DNA from: Vairimorpha apis BRL 01
Lineage: Eukaryota > Microsporidia > Nosematidae
Length of the DNA stretch: 64,000 nt
Assembly (NCBI GenBank): GCA_000447185.1
Contig: KE647339.1
Coordinates: 63,626-127,625 of the forward strand
Direction: 5' to 3'
Shown here: positions 1 through 13,429 of the stretch, in pieces
Numbering within the stretch: position 1 is the first letter of the stretch
How the letters are laid out: each line of letters opens with the position of its first letter
The notes under the pieces: model-generated
What the model was told of the DNA's origin: nothing
The model's input: only the letters and a program-made list of their open reading frames with translations
Databases searched by the model: none
Position numbers and translations under genes: made by a program

Positions 1-2035
1 TTAAATTAAGTTAATAAATTTTTTATTTTGAAGATATATGTGCTTAAACTACTTCTTTTTACTATCTTCAAATTTGTATTTAATTTGTAAATTAAACTAA
101 CTAATTGTATTTTAAATGTTTAAACGTAAGTATTGAAATATAAAAATATGTGTTTTTTATTAAATATTTCTTTCATTTTCAGTTTTTATATAAGTAATTA
201 TTTTCTTATGCAAATTTACATAATAATTATGACCTAATTTTTTATTCAAAAATTATAAAAAGTCAAAGTGAAAAAAATTAATTTTATGAAATATGCATAA
301 AATCTTATTGTTTTCTGCGATAATTGGTTAGTTTTAATATGTATTTTAAATCCGTAATTTAATTTTTTTTGTAAACTTTAGACGTCATAAAAGACTACTT
401 TTTTATTAATTATGAAAAAACAAAATCATACTTAAAAATGTTTTATTTAAAATTTTTGTATTCTAATAAAAATTCTTTTAATAAAATGATACAATATTTT
501 AAAAGTATAATTAGAACATATCATATGTGGTTTTTTTAAAAAATAACTAAAAACTTTCAGGTAAAATTGATAAAATCATGTCATGATAAAAGACAAAATG
601 ATCTAACATAATTTAGTAAAACATAAATTATATTATATTATACTGTTGCTGAGAAAATGTTTTTAAAATTTAATTTTGAATTTTTATAAAACTGATTTAT
701 TTAATATCATTTAAACAAAGATGGTTTAATTAAACATTTATCTTTTTTATATATGGTGATAGTTGACATGTAGTGAAAATCAAAAATATTAATCTTTTTA
801 ATGTTAGAATATTTTTTTAATTGTTTATATTTAAATTAATGTTTAATATTCTTTATTTAAAAAATTAAAGTAAATTTTTTTTTAAAAATGATTAATATGC
901 TTAATATAATTATCATAAAAAAATTCTTAAAAATGTGAAACTTTTTATTTAACATATGTAAATTATACTGCAAAAATACTATAAGTTTTACATTATTGCT
1001 AAAATTACTATAGAATAAACGATTTATATTTTAGTATATATTTTTATAAATCAAGATAAATCGTTTCATTTGCTTTTTTAATTTTTTTTCAATTATATAA
1101 GTTTCAATATTTAATTTAATATAAATCAACTTTTATAAATTTTAATAATAATAAAAATTCAATAACATACTTTTTGACCATATCTGTTATTGTACCAATA
1201 AACTAACATAATCAATTATTATTATTTTGATTTAAATTACATAATCTGTTATAAGTTTGATTCATAATTATTACTAACAAAATTCAAAAACTATTATACA
1301 TATATTACATTATTTGCTAGTTTGGCAATTTTCAATCTCTCAAACATTTTTAAATTTTAAAATATATCAAGATCTACTTAGAAAACATACATAAATGATG
1401 ACGTTATCTGTTTATGTTTGTATTTTTACAACCTTCTTTAATTTATTCTTCAATTTTGATTTTCTCTTAAATTTAAATACAAATCTGCAAAAAAAAGTAT
1501 CTTAACTGATATAAACAAAACAAGTTGATTTTTATATATATGTATATTAAACTATATATGGCGCTCTTAAATAATAATAGGTTTTAAAATTTTAATCTTA
1601 ATTTTATCTACTAAATGAATACAAATTTTAATCACCACTTTTAAATTTTTTTTCATCTATTTAATATACAACAAAAGTTTTATAGTTAATATTTACTCAC
1701 TAATCACTTAAAAACATCCATGAAAAAAAATCAAAAGTAACGAACTTTTAATAAAAGTTAAAAGATTATTATATCTATGATTTTTTCATTTTATCACGAG
1801 ATTAAGTTTTTTTTATTTTTAACCTTTTAAAAAAAATTTAAATAATAATTAAATAATGATTTGCAATGTATATTTTATATAAATGAAATATTAATAATTG
1901 ATATACCATTTAAAATAAAAAAATGTTAAATATTTTCTGACAAATAAACTGTTTTTTAAGAAAAATTTTTATGTATTTATAAAATAAATAATTTTATAAG
2001 TTATAGTGATAACATTATTCTTTTCTTATTTAAAT
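1..2035. other. A+T-rich DNA without recognisable gene
   Basis: Almost pure A/T with dense stops in all frames. I see no RNA gene, element motif or conserved repeat. Confidence 0.7.
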
Positions 2036-2499
2036 TTCCGCCTCCCCTGGGCATACATGAGAGTCACAAACTTTTCGATACTGTGTGCTTAATTATGGCA
2101 CATATTTTGCTTTCTTATATTCATCCTTTTATGTTTTTCAGATGCTTCACTAAAAAATACAAATTTTACTGACACATTGTTTACATCAATATTATTTATA
2201 CCTCGAAAATTTTTTTATACTTGAATAGGACACACAGATCTTACAAGTTTCTCTATTTTCTTCTCCTTCTCATCTTTACCAACATCCTTCTGGCAATAGC
2301 CTCGTCTTCGATTCATTAAAATGAACTCTAGGGTTTGTTTAAGCACTATTACTAGATGTATGTCATGAAGACTGTTTTATTTTTAGCTCTTTAATGTACT
2401 CCTTGTAGTATTCAGTTACCATTACATCCCATTTAATTACATAGTAAATTGTCCTTATTCGTGCTATATGGATTGTGTCTAGCCTTTTCAAAGAGGCAG

Positions 2500-2870
2500 T
2501 AATTCTTTATTTTTCATTTTTGACTATTTGAAGCCATAAGACGTTTGTTATTTTAATTTTGACTAAAATTATTTCCTTTCTCATCTTATCAAAAAACAAG
2601 AATATCATGTTTATTATGGCTAACCTAAATTCTAAACCTGTTTTGGTTTCTATCTTATCTTTGCCAGATCATGTTCCATGTCTTTAAAAACAGAATAACT
2701 TAAGATTTTTTGGTCTTTTTGAATCCATATTTTTTACACAGTAAGAAAATTACACTTCACTACTTAATTGTGTCTTCTCATGTAGTAATGTCTAACAGAG
2801 ATCACACTTAATAGCTAGATGGTCGACTGTATTCCTGTGTAATAAACATTTAGGACGTTGTCCTTTATGT
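2500..2870 (-). pseudogene. Zinc knuckle and dead REL endonuclease of copy A
   Basis: The zinc knuckle keeps 'NTVDHLAIKCD'. In the endonuclease core the family pattern R/K-PD-(X12-14)-E reads here as 'AIINMIFLFFDKMRKEI' then 'ILVKIKIT'. The catalytic Asp of PD is Asn-Met and the Glu is Lys, so this nuclease would be inactive. The following 'ITNVLWLQIVKNEK' matches 'ITSQDNLQQVELEK' of copy D, which fixes the alignment. Family assignment follows R2/R4 knowledge; residue losses are read directly. Confidence 0.7.
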
Positions 2871-3422
2871 ATAAGAAATATTCTTATTTTAATTGAAACA
2901 ATACATGCTTTGATATAGACTGATTGTTTCCATTTACCAGTCAAATAAAGAATTCTTCAATGCTTGTCCGTTCGCGAAATCTAGCTTCTTATAACTTTTA
3001 AGATTGGTTCGTTTTTTAATTTCATTATATGCTTGTTCTTTTAAGCCTTAATTTTCTTCTTCGAAAATATTGCACTTCATAGGCCATACATAATCTTAAG
3101 GTATCTTACTATAAATTAAATGTAAGACGACATCTTTTCTTCTGCTTTCAGTATATCTGCATGCTTCAATGATCCATCATTAAATTCATATAAAGACTGA
3201 TGTATGTTAAGAAAAATCAAATTACATTTAATTCGATACTAGTAAAAATTCTATTCATTTCTTTTATCTAGAGGTATAATTGTTTACAAGCTGGTTGTAG
3301 ATGTACCTGGTGTTTTATCAATACCAAGCGAATATCAAAGTAATGACTTTTAAATTACTTAGACTCGAGATCTAAGTGCCAATGTGGAAACTAATGACTT
3401 ATATAGCGTGTTTGTTAATGGT

Positions 3423-3614
3423 TTAAACCATGTTTTTACCATTAAACTTTATAATGCATTGTCTTTCCACATATGCCAAAATATCTGTCTTCTTTTTTTC
3501 AAAAGTTTCTTTTTTGACTATGTTGAAGATATCTTTTTTAATTCTTAAAGATTTGTATCTTTGAGAGCCTTTTAGAACAACTGCATCTTTATTACAAATC
3601 AAATATTTTGACAA
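3423..3614 (-). pseudogene. RT thumb fragment of copy A
   Basis: A 63-codon open segment, part of the RT thumb rather than a gene. It reads 'ICNKDAVVLKGSQRYKSL', matching the block seen as 'NDAVVLERHHGYKYLG' in H1 and 'AKLLASHEGYKYLGI' in J. The G of KYLGI has become R here (KSLRI). The apparent Met start is an internal codon: homologous copies run through this position. The 'HLQPACK' block follows about 100 bases further along the minus strand, at the family's usual spacing. Confidence 0.75.
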
Positions 3615-3660
3615 ATTTTTCTTTTTTCTCTCTAGACTAAAATCTCTAAAAAATTTAATT

Positions 3661-4539
3661 TTCTTCTTATATCAGCTTCAAGACTATGTATTTATATAAA
3701 ATCTTCAATTATAAAACATAAAAAATTAATATAAGATTTTTATTTCAAGATTTAATATAAATTTATAATAAAATAACTCATTATTATTAAAACAAATATT
3801 TAATATATCAAAACATCATTTGTTACTAATGTTATCGATGGATTTTAATGTAAAACCATTGTATTTGAATGTATTAATTAATTTTTCAGAAATTCTACAG
3901 TTCATAAATTATTCTTCATTTATTTTTTTAATATTTTAAACAATTGTGAACTAGCAATAAACTTTAAAATAAAATATTTTGTTTTAAGTTAAATTAAATA
4001 TTCGTTAAATAATATCTTTAAACTTTTACTTAATCAGTATTATTTGTATTTTTTTATATTATTTTTTAAATATTATTTATGTTACAATTTTCTTACATAT
4101 TTTTAACGTTAAACTTTTAACATTTTTAAAATAAAAAACATAGTTTATTCGACCAACTTTTATATTATATTATAATTATTAATAAAATTGAATGCATTTA
4201 TTAATTTGTTTGTAGATTTATATTTTAAAAATAAACCGGTAATTTTAAACCTTAATATGACACTTCATATTAAAAAAAAATTAAAGTTTTTTACGAAATC
4301 TTTTCTATTATAAAAAGTAATTTTAACTTAAATATAACAAGAACATTATTTTATTTGTATAAAGATACTTACGATGCTATGATTATAAAACAAAAAAGCT
4401 TTTATTAATTTACAAAAATAATTCGTTTTTGTTCAGTTTGAAATTTTTATTTTCAAAATGATTTGTTAGATAAATTTGTATATGTTACAAAATGTATAAA
4501 CAATAATCACAAAAAACATGCAAATTTAATTTTAAAAGA
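3661..4539. other. A+T-rich DNA without recognisable gene
   Basis: Stop-dense and low in complexity. Nothing recognised. Confidence 0.65.
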
Positions 4540-5290
4540 ATATTTTAAATATCTGTTCAATAAGAGCAACGAATAATCTTGCAATATCACAAATTAGTAA
4601 ATTAATTTATTGTAATCGTAGATAAAATGATAAAATAGTTCAAAATATTGATGATTATATCTGCCTCGTACTTGTCGAGATCATGAACATTAACAGAACG
4701 ATTGTAAAGAGAAGCTGTATTAACATTGAATGAACTTGAAAAACTAAACTGCATCAAAATAAATTAATCGTATGCTACTACAATTTTACAACACATTTAG
4801 ATTTAACAAATAGATAAGCTCAATAAGTTAAATGCTTTAAAACACAGAATGTTGGAAATACTTATCTTGTAAAATTGAATCTTTTCTTAAGATCAAATAC
4901 AGTATTTAAAATAAAATTGTTTTGGTAAAACTAAAATGTAGCACAGAAATCGTTTTAAACAGTAAAATTTTAAAATATTAAATCATATAAAACTGTTTAA
5001 ATTAAACATTTTTCCTTAAATATTTAAAAAATTAAAAAAGATAGTGTAAATATGAAATTTTTTACCTCGAAAAGAAACCTGATATGTGCACTACAATATA
5101 GAAATATCTTTTGAAGAAGAAAGTATAATGACTACATAGGAGAGACAAAAAAATATCTAAATCATACGGCAGTACAGTGTGATAGAATGATAGCACATGA
5201 TTATGTGAAGGGCATAAAAAAGATTTGATATGCATAAGTCTTAGTTTTTGCCTAAATTATAATCAATATAAATCGAAAAAATATAAAATC
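4540..5290 (+). mobile_element. Non-LTR retrotransposon relic, copy E1
   Basis: Plus-strand relic running from RT thumb to zinc knuckle. At about 4,563-4,655 it reads 'RATNNLAISQISKL' then '...KIVQNIDD', matching 'RAVNEFAISQINYF...' of copy J. At about 4,665-4,760 it reads 'LPRTCRDHEH...', matching the 'IYLPRS..GRGL' block of other copies. At about 5,160-5,260 it reads 'NHTAVQCDRMIAHDY', then after a frameshift 'LICISLSFCLNYNQYKSKK', matching the knuckle and the downstream 'CIHLLLCKKYGLKK'. Blocks are in the right order and roughly the right spacing, with many stops and indels. No endonuclease core is seen immediately after it. Confidence 0.65.
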
Positions 5291-5469
5291 ATTTATTGTA
5301 GATGTGTATTTGTAATTTACAATTAAAAATTAAATTAAATACAAGAATACTATTTTTTGAGGTTAATAAAATTAACGTTATATATATATTATCGATAAAA
5401 AAATGATATTAAGTATTAATGTAAGAATTATAAGTTTTAATAACATATGAGTTGTAAAACAACGAAAAA

Positions 5470-5660
5470 ACTAAAAATGACATATTAGCAATCTCTGTGC
5501 GACTATGATATAAAACAAGATAAAAATTAGACTATATAATGAAATATTAGAAATCACAACAGTTTTTCATAATCAATAGAGAAAAATCGAATATAAGCAA
5601 CATAAACAAACATATGTCCAATCTTAGGCGTTAAATGATCCTAGATTGCAAAAAATTGAG
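5470..5660 (+). mobile_element. Possible second zinc-knuckle relic, copy E2
   Basis: At about 5,485-5,555 one plus frame reads 'HISNLCATMI*NKIKIRLYNEIL', which lines up with 'HLSNRCDSML' and 'RRHNEVV' of copy H1. It lies only about 250 bases past the E1 knuckle in the same orientation, so it would belong to a different insertion. The match is short and in biased sequence. Confidence 0.35.
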
Positions 5661-8029
5661 TTTTTGAAGTGAGCACATTTAATAATAAAAACAGGAGATT
5701 AATGAATTTAAATGAAAAATGAACTGTTTATTCATGTTAGTATATCTAATTTTATACAAAAGTAAAAATAATATTAAGAAACAATAAAACTTAAAATATT
5801 TTTTATTTTAATATGGATTTATTTAATAAAATATAGACGATGTTGTTATTGTATATAATTTACAAACAAAGATATTTATATGGTATTAAACATTTAAAAA
5901 AAACAAGTAAAAAACATAATTAATTTTTAAAAATAAAAGCTTAAATTTTATTATTTAAATAATCATGCTATTAATTTTTAATATTTATAATTAAAATTTT
6001 TTTAGAATTATATTAGAATAAATGATAATACACAGAATTAATATTAAATTATCAATTAAAATTTATCTAAATACTTAAACTTAACTATATGCTACAAAAA
6101 TTATAGCTTTAAATTTTTAAAAAGTTTTTAATTGATGATTTACTTTTAAAATTAGAACATTTACAATAAAATCAATTTTATTATAAAAAAATTGATACTT
6201 TCTGTATTTACATTTTAAATATTTTAAAGTAATGTATTTGCGTCAAAGAAATAATAACGTTTAATTACAAAACTTAAATTTTTATTAAAAGATTATGTTT
6301 TATTATAAAATAATGTATGTTTTAAAAGTAACTGAAATTTACTTTTGCGGAATTGTACATCACATATATATATAATATATAAATAAATCTTTAATGATTT
6401 TTATGAAATTAAATTTAATTATCATTTTAAAGAAAAATTCAACTATGTTACATAAAAAAATATTTATGAGAATTTCAGGAAAATAATATTTGACTATAAT
6501 TAATTTACACATATTAACAAGTTTTTAATGATATTAAATTTTAAATAAAATTTTAAATAGTTATAAATATAAATTGTCACTAGTCTGCAATAAAATTTTT
6601 TAAAAGATCTAAAAAAATTTAAGCATACAAATTTTAAAAAGAATTATTTATTTTATTAAAATCATTTTATAAAAACAAATTTAACTACAACGTAATATAT
6701 TATATAAATGATTTGTTACACAAAATTAATTAATTTTTATATAGGAATTTTACCAAAACATAAAAATTTTTGATGCACTATTTTCTTATTTTTTTACATA
6801 TAAGTTGCCATTTCACAAAAAAATATGTGTATGAAATTGATTTACTTAAGTATTTACATTTTTATATTTTATAAAATTTTAATTTATTTAAACTATATCT
6901 TATTTTGACATTTTTTAATTAAACAAATTAAATTATTTGTTTAAAATTTAATATAATTAAATAGTTAAATAGTCAATTCTGAATTACAAGATAAATTTAT
7001 CTACCATCAAAATATGTATTATAATATTAATTCTAATTCTTATATAAAATGACTTAAGAAAACGTTCTAAATTTATATATTAAATATTATTAGTAAAAAG
7101 TTTGAAAATTTTTTGAGATGAAAACTTAAATAAGTTTTTTAAAAAAATAAAAAACTAATATTAATATTTAAACATATTTAATCAATTTGAAAATTTTTAA
7201 ATGCTTTAACTATAATAAATTTTAAAATGCTAACAAAAATAAAAAAAATGTTTATATATATATGGTATTTAAGTTTTTACTTTTTTAAAAATTATTTCGT
7301 TCATTTTGTTCAAAAATAAAACGTAACAAAGTTTTTTCCAGTAAATCCATAAAACTTATAATGTAAAAATTTAAAATTATTTATATTTTTAAATGTAATT
7401 GACTAGAGAAAATGAGATTTATGTTTGTTTAAAAATGCTTAACATGAAATCTTTCACGTGTAATAATTAAAAAAAAATATTTTTTATAAAAAAGAAATCT
7501 ACTAAAAAAATCGACAATAAAAATATAAGTTATTAATATTTTAAAAAATGTTTGAACAACAATGAAATAACAATATAATTAGTCAATAAATGAGTATTAA
7601 AACAAATTAATCAAATAATAAAGAATACGACGAAGAAATATAAAGTAATAGAGTCATACTTTATGGTGAAAAGATCCTCGATAAATAAAACACTCAATAA
7701 ACTATATTAATGAAAAAATATCATAGAAATCAACCAAATAATGAACGATTTTATATATTCAAAAAAATTACAAATATTGAGTGTTTTAAATTTATAACTT
7801 TAAATAATAACGATCTATAAAATAAGATGATATATTCTTATTAGAAAAATTTATATACCATTTAATTTATTGAAAAAATAGTATATTATATCGATTTAAA
7901 AAACATGAAAAATAATATTAAACGTCACACTTCAGAGTATATTAAAAATTAATTAGATAGATTTCATACTTTCTTAATTTTTATTCTCGACAATAGTTAG
8001 AAGGTTGTAATGATAATTCCAATCTTAAA
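5661..8029. other. A+T-rich DNA without recognisable gene
   Basis: Mostly A/T runs. A slightly more complex patch at 7,620-7,760 has no motif I can assign. Confidence 0.6.
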
Positions 8030-8760
8030 TGTTAATATTTCTTCATTATTTTTGTTTATAACAAGAATGTCAAACTCTTATATTAGTTGATATCATGTAT
8101 TCATTCATATCTCGCCATTGTTATTAGATATATAGTTTTAAAATAAATGAACTCTTATCTTAATAGTGTTCTTAAATCTATATTTTTTACATATAAGAAG
8201 ATGTATACATCTTACTACCTCTTTGTCATTCTCATAATGTCAAAGCTTAATATTCGGTCGCATTTGGTAACTAAAGGCTCAACTGTTTTTTTATTAGATA
8301 AATAATAGAGACAAAGTAATTATTTTCTACAAAAGATATTTTTATTCATTAAAAAGCAATGCTTCGTTCAGAGTTAGCTTAAATATTTCTTTTTGTTAGA
8401 TCTTCGGTAATTTTTTAACGATTTTTTTTTATTGTTACTAGCTTTATACAACTTACAATGTTTGATTTGATTTTAAATTTTGTTTAATAGCTTAAGTTTT
8501 TTGCCTTAATAAACACAGTTAAAGATTATGTTTATTTTTAATCTTCATTTTATTTTAAGGTAATATTATCAATGAAAGGTGTAAAAACCACGTTTCTTAA
8601 ATTTTTAATTTTGCTGCATGTCTATGAGGATTTTTTAGTTTAATTAAAATAATTGTATATTTTAAAGCATAAATCTTCTTTTAATATCAATATTTATAGG
8701 TTCTCTGTATATTTCCTTTATGGATAAATATGAAAAAAATCTCACATTCATGAACAAAAT
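8030..8760 (-). mobile_element. Non-LTR retrotransposon relic, copy B
   Basis: Minus-strand relic covering the post-RT region and zinc knuckle. At about 8,195-8,290 it reads 'VEPLVTKCDRILSFDIMR' and, after one frameshift, 'NDKEVVRCIHLLICKKYRFKN', which is the knuckle plus the 'CIHLLLCKKYGLKK' tail. Further upstream on this strand (about 8,600-8,740) it reads 'HKGNIQRTYKY...KKIYA', corresponding to 'CKEIYLPRSKIRRGLA' of copy I. The endonuclease part below 8,160 is too decayed to read residue by residue. Same family as H1 and I. Confidence 0.65.
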
Positions 8761-11700
8761 AGAATCATAAAAATAAAAATTGAAAAAAATATTATTTTGT
8801 TATACATTAATTAAACTATTATTTATTATTTTAAACAACAAAAAAATCTAATGATATGTTTTATTTGTTTTAATAACCAAAATAATTAGAAAATACAAGA
8901 TATCAGTTAACATTCGTAAATCTATTTATTTTTATTAACATTTTGTTGATAAATAAAAGAAAATTACAATAATATAAAGTTATTTTTACATGTCTAAAAA
9001 AATTATAGATTCAAACATCGTTTAATATATAAAAAATATTTAATTTGTTTTTCTACGAAGATTTAAAAAAAAGTTTCATAATGTATTTTTAATTTTCTAT
9101 TATATTTAATAATAAAAAATTATATGACAATTGTAATATCATTTTGCTAAATAAAATTATAAATGCAAAACATTAAAAAATTTATTTAATATTATATTCA
9201 CTTTTAATAATTTTTTAAAGAAGCATTTTTAAATTTATCCTTCTATATATCATTATATTAATTTTTTTTAAATCTTAAATTATTCGTATATTAAATTTCT
9301 GCTAATATATAACATTATTTGATATTAAATCTTTCATTTGAATTTAAAAAATAAGATAAATTAATTAATTTTGCAAGTAAGCTTATTAAATTTAGACGAA
9401 CTATTTTTTAAATAATACTTTTATTATAAACTGCGTCATAATCATATTTTTTGTACAATAAACATCAAATTTTAAAATATAAATCTTTTAAAAATTAAAA
9501 TATTAACAACTTCAAAAAATGATTTTTTTACATTTATCATGTTTTTTAAAATTATATTATGTAAAAACATACAATAACATAATTAAAAAATCAAATATAA
9601 TAAAATTAAGCATGGTATTTCAAATTTGTTAGTTTATTTATTATACAAAAAACTTAAATATGAAAAAAAATAAAATATTATATAATTTATAACTAATGAC
9701 TACTAAAATTTAATTTACTAAGCTTTATTAAAATTTATTTTAATTAAGAATATACAAAAAAAATCTTTTATTAAAAATGATACAATTTTAAATTTTGTTT
9801 GATTTTCAAATTTATCATTTTTTAATGTATTATGTACAGGTTATTTTAAAGTTATACAGTTTTTTTAAAATGTTTTAAATTTTTTACTGTTTATATATAA
9901 ATTCATAATTTTTTACACATTAAATATTAAATAATTTGTCAATTTTTTTAAGTAAAAAAAACATAAAAGTTTTACTATATTAATATAGATTTATAACATA
10001 ATGCAAATTTTATATTTAATAAAAATATTGTGAACAATGAACTTTTTTACAATAAAATTTTATTTTTATATAATTGTTGTAAAGTTGTAACATACATATG
10101 ATAATTGTGATGTAATTTATTATATTAAAATTTAAAATTGATTATAATCTTATTTAATGTAAAAAACAATGTGCTATATTATAGAATTAGGTATTAATGT
10201 TCTATTTTATAAATTGTAAATAGTTGTTATATTATTAAAAAATCTATCTATAAATTTTAAAATATATTTTTTAAATATAAATTCGATATATTAAAATGTT
10301 TAACAAATTATATATATAATACATATTAAAGCATTTGTATTTAATCTATAAAAAAAATTATTTTACCGTTTATTAAAATGTTATGATACGAATCGTATTA
10401 AAAAACAAATATTTATACTTTATATGTATATTGGTAAAAAGTTTACACTAAAAAATAAAAATTATGTCATTTGATAAGTATATTAAATCAATTAATAAAA
10501 TGTTAAAAAAAACAAAGATATTTATTTTGATGTTATTACAAAAGGCAAAAAAAAGATGAGGAAAACTTATATATTAATTTTTTACTTTAAAAAAATTATT
10601 GAGATTTTTAACTATTAATAATTTATTATATTAAAAAAATCCGGAAAATAAAAAAGATTATATAATTTCAAATAAAATTGTAATATTGGAAGTTAAAATG
10701 CATTTAATAATATATAATGCTTTTGTTGTCATTCATTCTTTTATATCATACATTTATAAATTTGCAAAATATTATTACGTGAAAGAAAAGCTAATTTTAT
10801 GAAAACGATATTTTTTAAGTCTAATATACAACCTGTAAGTTTATAAAATAATATGCTTTATTTATTAAAATTATAATAATGCAATAGAGATTAAATTTAC
10901 TAAATTAGTTAACCTTTTAAGTTTACTTATTTTATATAATAATTTTAGACTTATTTTGTTATAAGCTTAAATCAAGATAAAACCACAAAGTTTCGTTAAA
11001 GAATTCAATTTTATAGGGTATTAAATGAAATTTTAAGCGTATAATAATCAATTAACTTTTCGGTGATAACAACATATTTCATCTTTTATCATCAAATTAT
11101 ACTTATAAATTAAAATTATAATATGTAAATAAATAAGATCTAATTTAAATGTTTTCTCAATTAAGACAATCTGTGAAGAATCATAAACAAATATTCAATA
11201 TCTCATTTAAATTATTAGATAAGATTAATGATTTGTAAGAAGAATTAGTCAAAATAATTCAAATCCTTATTTGTATGAAATACTTTTACAACTAAAAAAA
11301 ATGATTTTATTTAAAATATTAAAACATTAGAAAGATTATTTTTCATACAAAACTGATAGAATTATTGATACTTAGTGTTAAGAAGAATTTTGTAGATTCA
11401 AATATTATCTAGTGTAGTAAAACAATATTTTATTAATCAAAATAAAACGGACAAATAATTATTTATTATAGAAGAATATATAAAGAAAGTATTTTTTGAA
11501 AATATTAAACGTTGATCCTGTCTTTTAATTAAAAAAACAGTACTTAAATAAATTAAAAATATAAAAGCTTTAAAAAAATTATTTAAAATTTACAACATGA
11601 TGGTGTATAATAAAAGAATCATATAATTTGTTTTAGAAATAAACAACACAAATTAACAAAATGTATAGTTATACTTTTAACATAGTATTATGTTTTCTTT

Positions 11701-12905
11701 GATGAAAAGAAAAAGTAATTTTATTGTTACAAAACGAGGAAAACGAAAGATTACATAGAAATAAAATGCGAAAATATTTTAGTTCATATTTATATGCAGA
11801 TATATAATGCAATGATTAAATGCATTAATTTGTTTTATGTAACAAGTTTATATAGATATAAGATGTATAAACTAAAAGAACGTTATATCTAACTATTAAT
11901 TACGAATGAATACAAGAAATTTTAAGCTATAACTTTAAAAAAGATGTTAAGATAAGATAAAATAAATTAGATTTAAAAAACAAATAAAAGAGGGAAGATA
12001 ATTTATTGAAGAATAAAGATTACTAAACTTGATATTATATACTAGATACATAAAGGAACTTAAAAATATGATTAAATTATAATTAAATTGTTTTAAATTT
12101 ATGTAGTCTAAAATAATGCATTAATTGCAAATATATACATATTATTTAAAAATTTAACAAAAACACAGAAAAAAAACTTAGAATTACTTATAAATTGCAA
12201 ATTTTAATATAATAATAATTTTCAAAAGTTTTTCTGTGAAAATTAATAAAATTACAAAAATTAAATATGTAAATAGAAATTGAATAAGAAGATTAGCAAA
12301 TTGCTATTTTCCTATATTGATTCAAGCTTATTCAGATATTATAATAATAAAACTAACTTTTTAACAAACAATTTATTATTTATAATAATATCTAATCTGT
12401 TATAGGCTCGTAATATTAACACTTTATAAATTGAAAATAGGTTACTTAAATAGATATAATTGTATTAGTATTAAATATATATTTTTATATGTTACAATAA
12501 TATTTTTTTGTCAACTTATATTATAAATTATGTGCAAATATTATATAAATAATCAAATTTACGTAAAAATTTAAATATTCTTAATATTTTTTAACATAAA
12601 ATTATTATGTAAATTTTATTTTTACATTGGTATAATAAAAAATAATGAAATTAATTACTAAGTTATGACAAAATTTTTAAAATATATATTTATATTATTT
12701 ATTTCAATTTTTTAATGGTAAACCATTTTTAAATACATCGAATTTTTAATGTATTTTTCATTTATAAAAAATCATTGCATATTCATACAAGTAAGATTAA
12801 TAATTAAACTCAAACCAAATATGTAAAAATAATTTATAATTCTTTTTGTTAATCTTTAATATTTTTTATGTTTATAATATTTTAAGAAAATAAATAGATC
12901 ACTAT
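8761..12905. other. A+T-rich DNA without recognisable gene
   Basis: About 4 kb of very A+T-rich sequence with stops in all frames. Slightly more complex patches (about 11,040-11,500 and 11,690-12,060) show no motif I can assign. Old element relics could lie here undetected. Confidence 0.6.
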
Positions 12906-12919
12906 CTAAATGTACATAA
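12906..12919. repeat. Target-site duplication, left copy (14 bp)
   Basis: Reads CTAAATGTACATAA. It pairs with CTAAATGTATATAA at 12,981-12,994 (one mismatch), and together they bracket a tiny retroelement 3'-end insertion. Confidence 0.7.
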
Positions 12920-12980
12920 TAATAATGTTTATTTGCTGGTCTCATTATACTATGGAATTATTTGTTTGTCGTACTTCAGT
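12920..12980 (-). mobile_element. 61-bp 5'-truncated retroelement 3'-end insertion
   Basis: The last 54 bases of this minus-strand fragment (12,927-12,980) match the 3' untranslated end of copy D (20,919-20,972) with about four mismatches. The extra bases on the low-coordinate side would be its short 3' tail. It is bracketed by a 14-bp direct repeat with one mismatch. The simplest reading is a very short, 5'-truncated product of target-primed reverse transcription by a D-type element. It has no coding capacity. Confidence 0.7.
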
Positions 12981-12994
12981 CTAAATGTATATAA
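12981..12994. repeat. Target-site duplication, right copy (14 bp)
   Basis: Reads CTAAATGTATATAA. It matches 12,906-12,919 except for one T/C difference. Confidence 0.7.
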
Positions 12995-13429
12995 ATAAAC
13001 ATTTAAATAAATTAATATTTTATACATAAAAATCAAAAAAAATTATTTACTAATTATTATCAATTTTTTTACATATTTAATCATATTGTACAAATTAAAA
13101 TAAATAATAAAAATTTTTCTTCTACAAATTTGTACATGTAAGATTTATATATAGTGATATATAAAAATATTACAATTTTGCATACTAATATTTTTTTAAA
13201 AATCCCATGTGATAGTATTATTTTTCAAAAATTTAATTATATAATTTTCTTTTTATAAATATACCAATATAAAATTCTATTTAATTTAGAATAATTTATA
13301 TTATGTTGTGAATTTAACAAATGATATTATGATTAATTTTTTAAATTTAAACAAGATCATGGTAACAAATTGAGATGAAATTATTAGAATTGTTTACATT
13401 TTTTCAAATACTCATTTCTTTTTTATTTA
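12995..13429. other. A+T-rich DNA without recognisable gene
   Basis: Low-complexity spacer between the micro-insertion and copy C. Nothing recognised. Confidence 0.6.

Larger units (their letters stand above)
2036..3660 (-). mobile_element. Non-LTR retrotransposon relic, copy A (3' half)
   Basis: 3' half of an REL-endonuclease non-LTR element. Minus-strand segments appear in family order: RT thumb ('NKDAVVLKG', then 'RLVLIKHQVHLQPACK' near 3,290-3,345), a connector ('IKKRTNLKSYKKL', about 2,985-3,025), a zinc knuckle ('KCLLHRNTVDHLAIKCD', about 2,795-2,860), the endonuclease region (about 2,510-2,700) and the C-terminal tail. No palm motifs are present, so the copy is truncated or its 5' part has decayed. 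Its 3' end (2,036-2,330) resembles that of copy H2 (41,795-42,050), including a shared 'tatgttttt...atgcttcacta' stretch, so A and H2 belong to one subfamily. Many stops and frameshifts make it non-functional. Confidence 0.8.
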
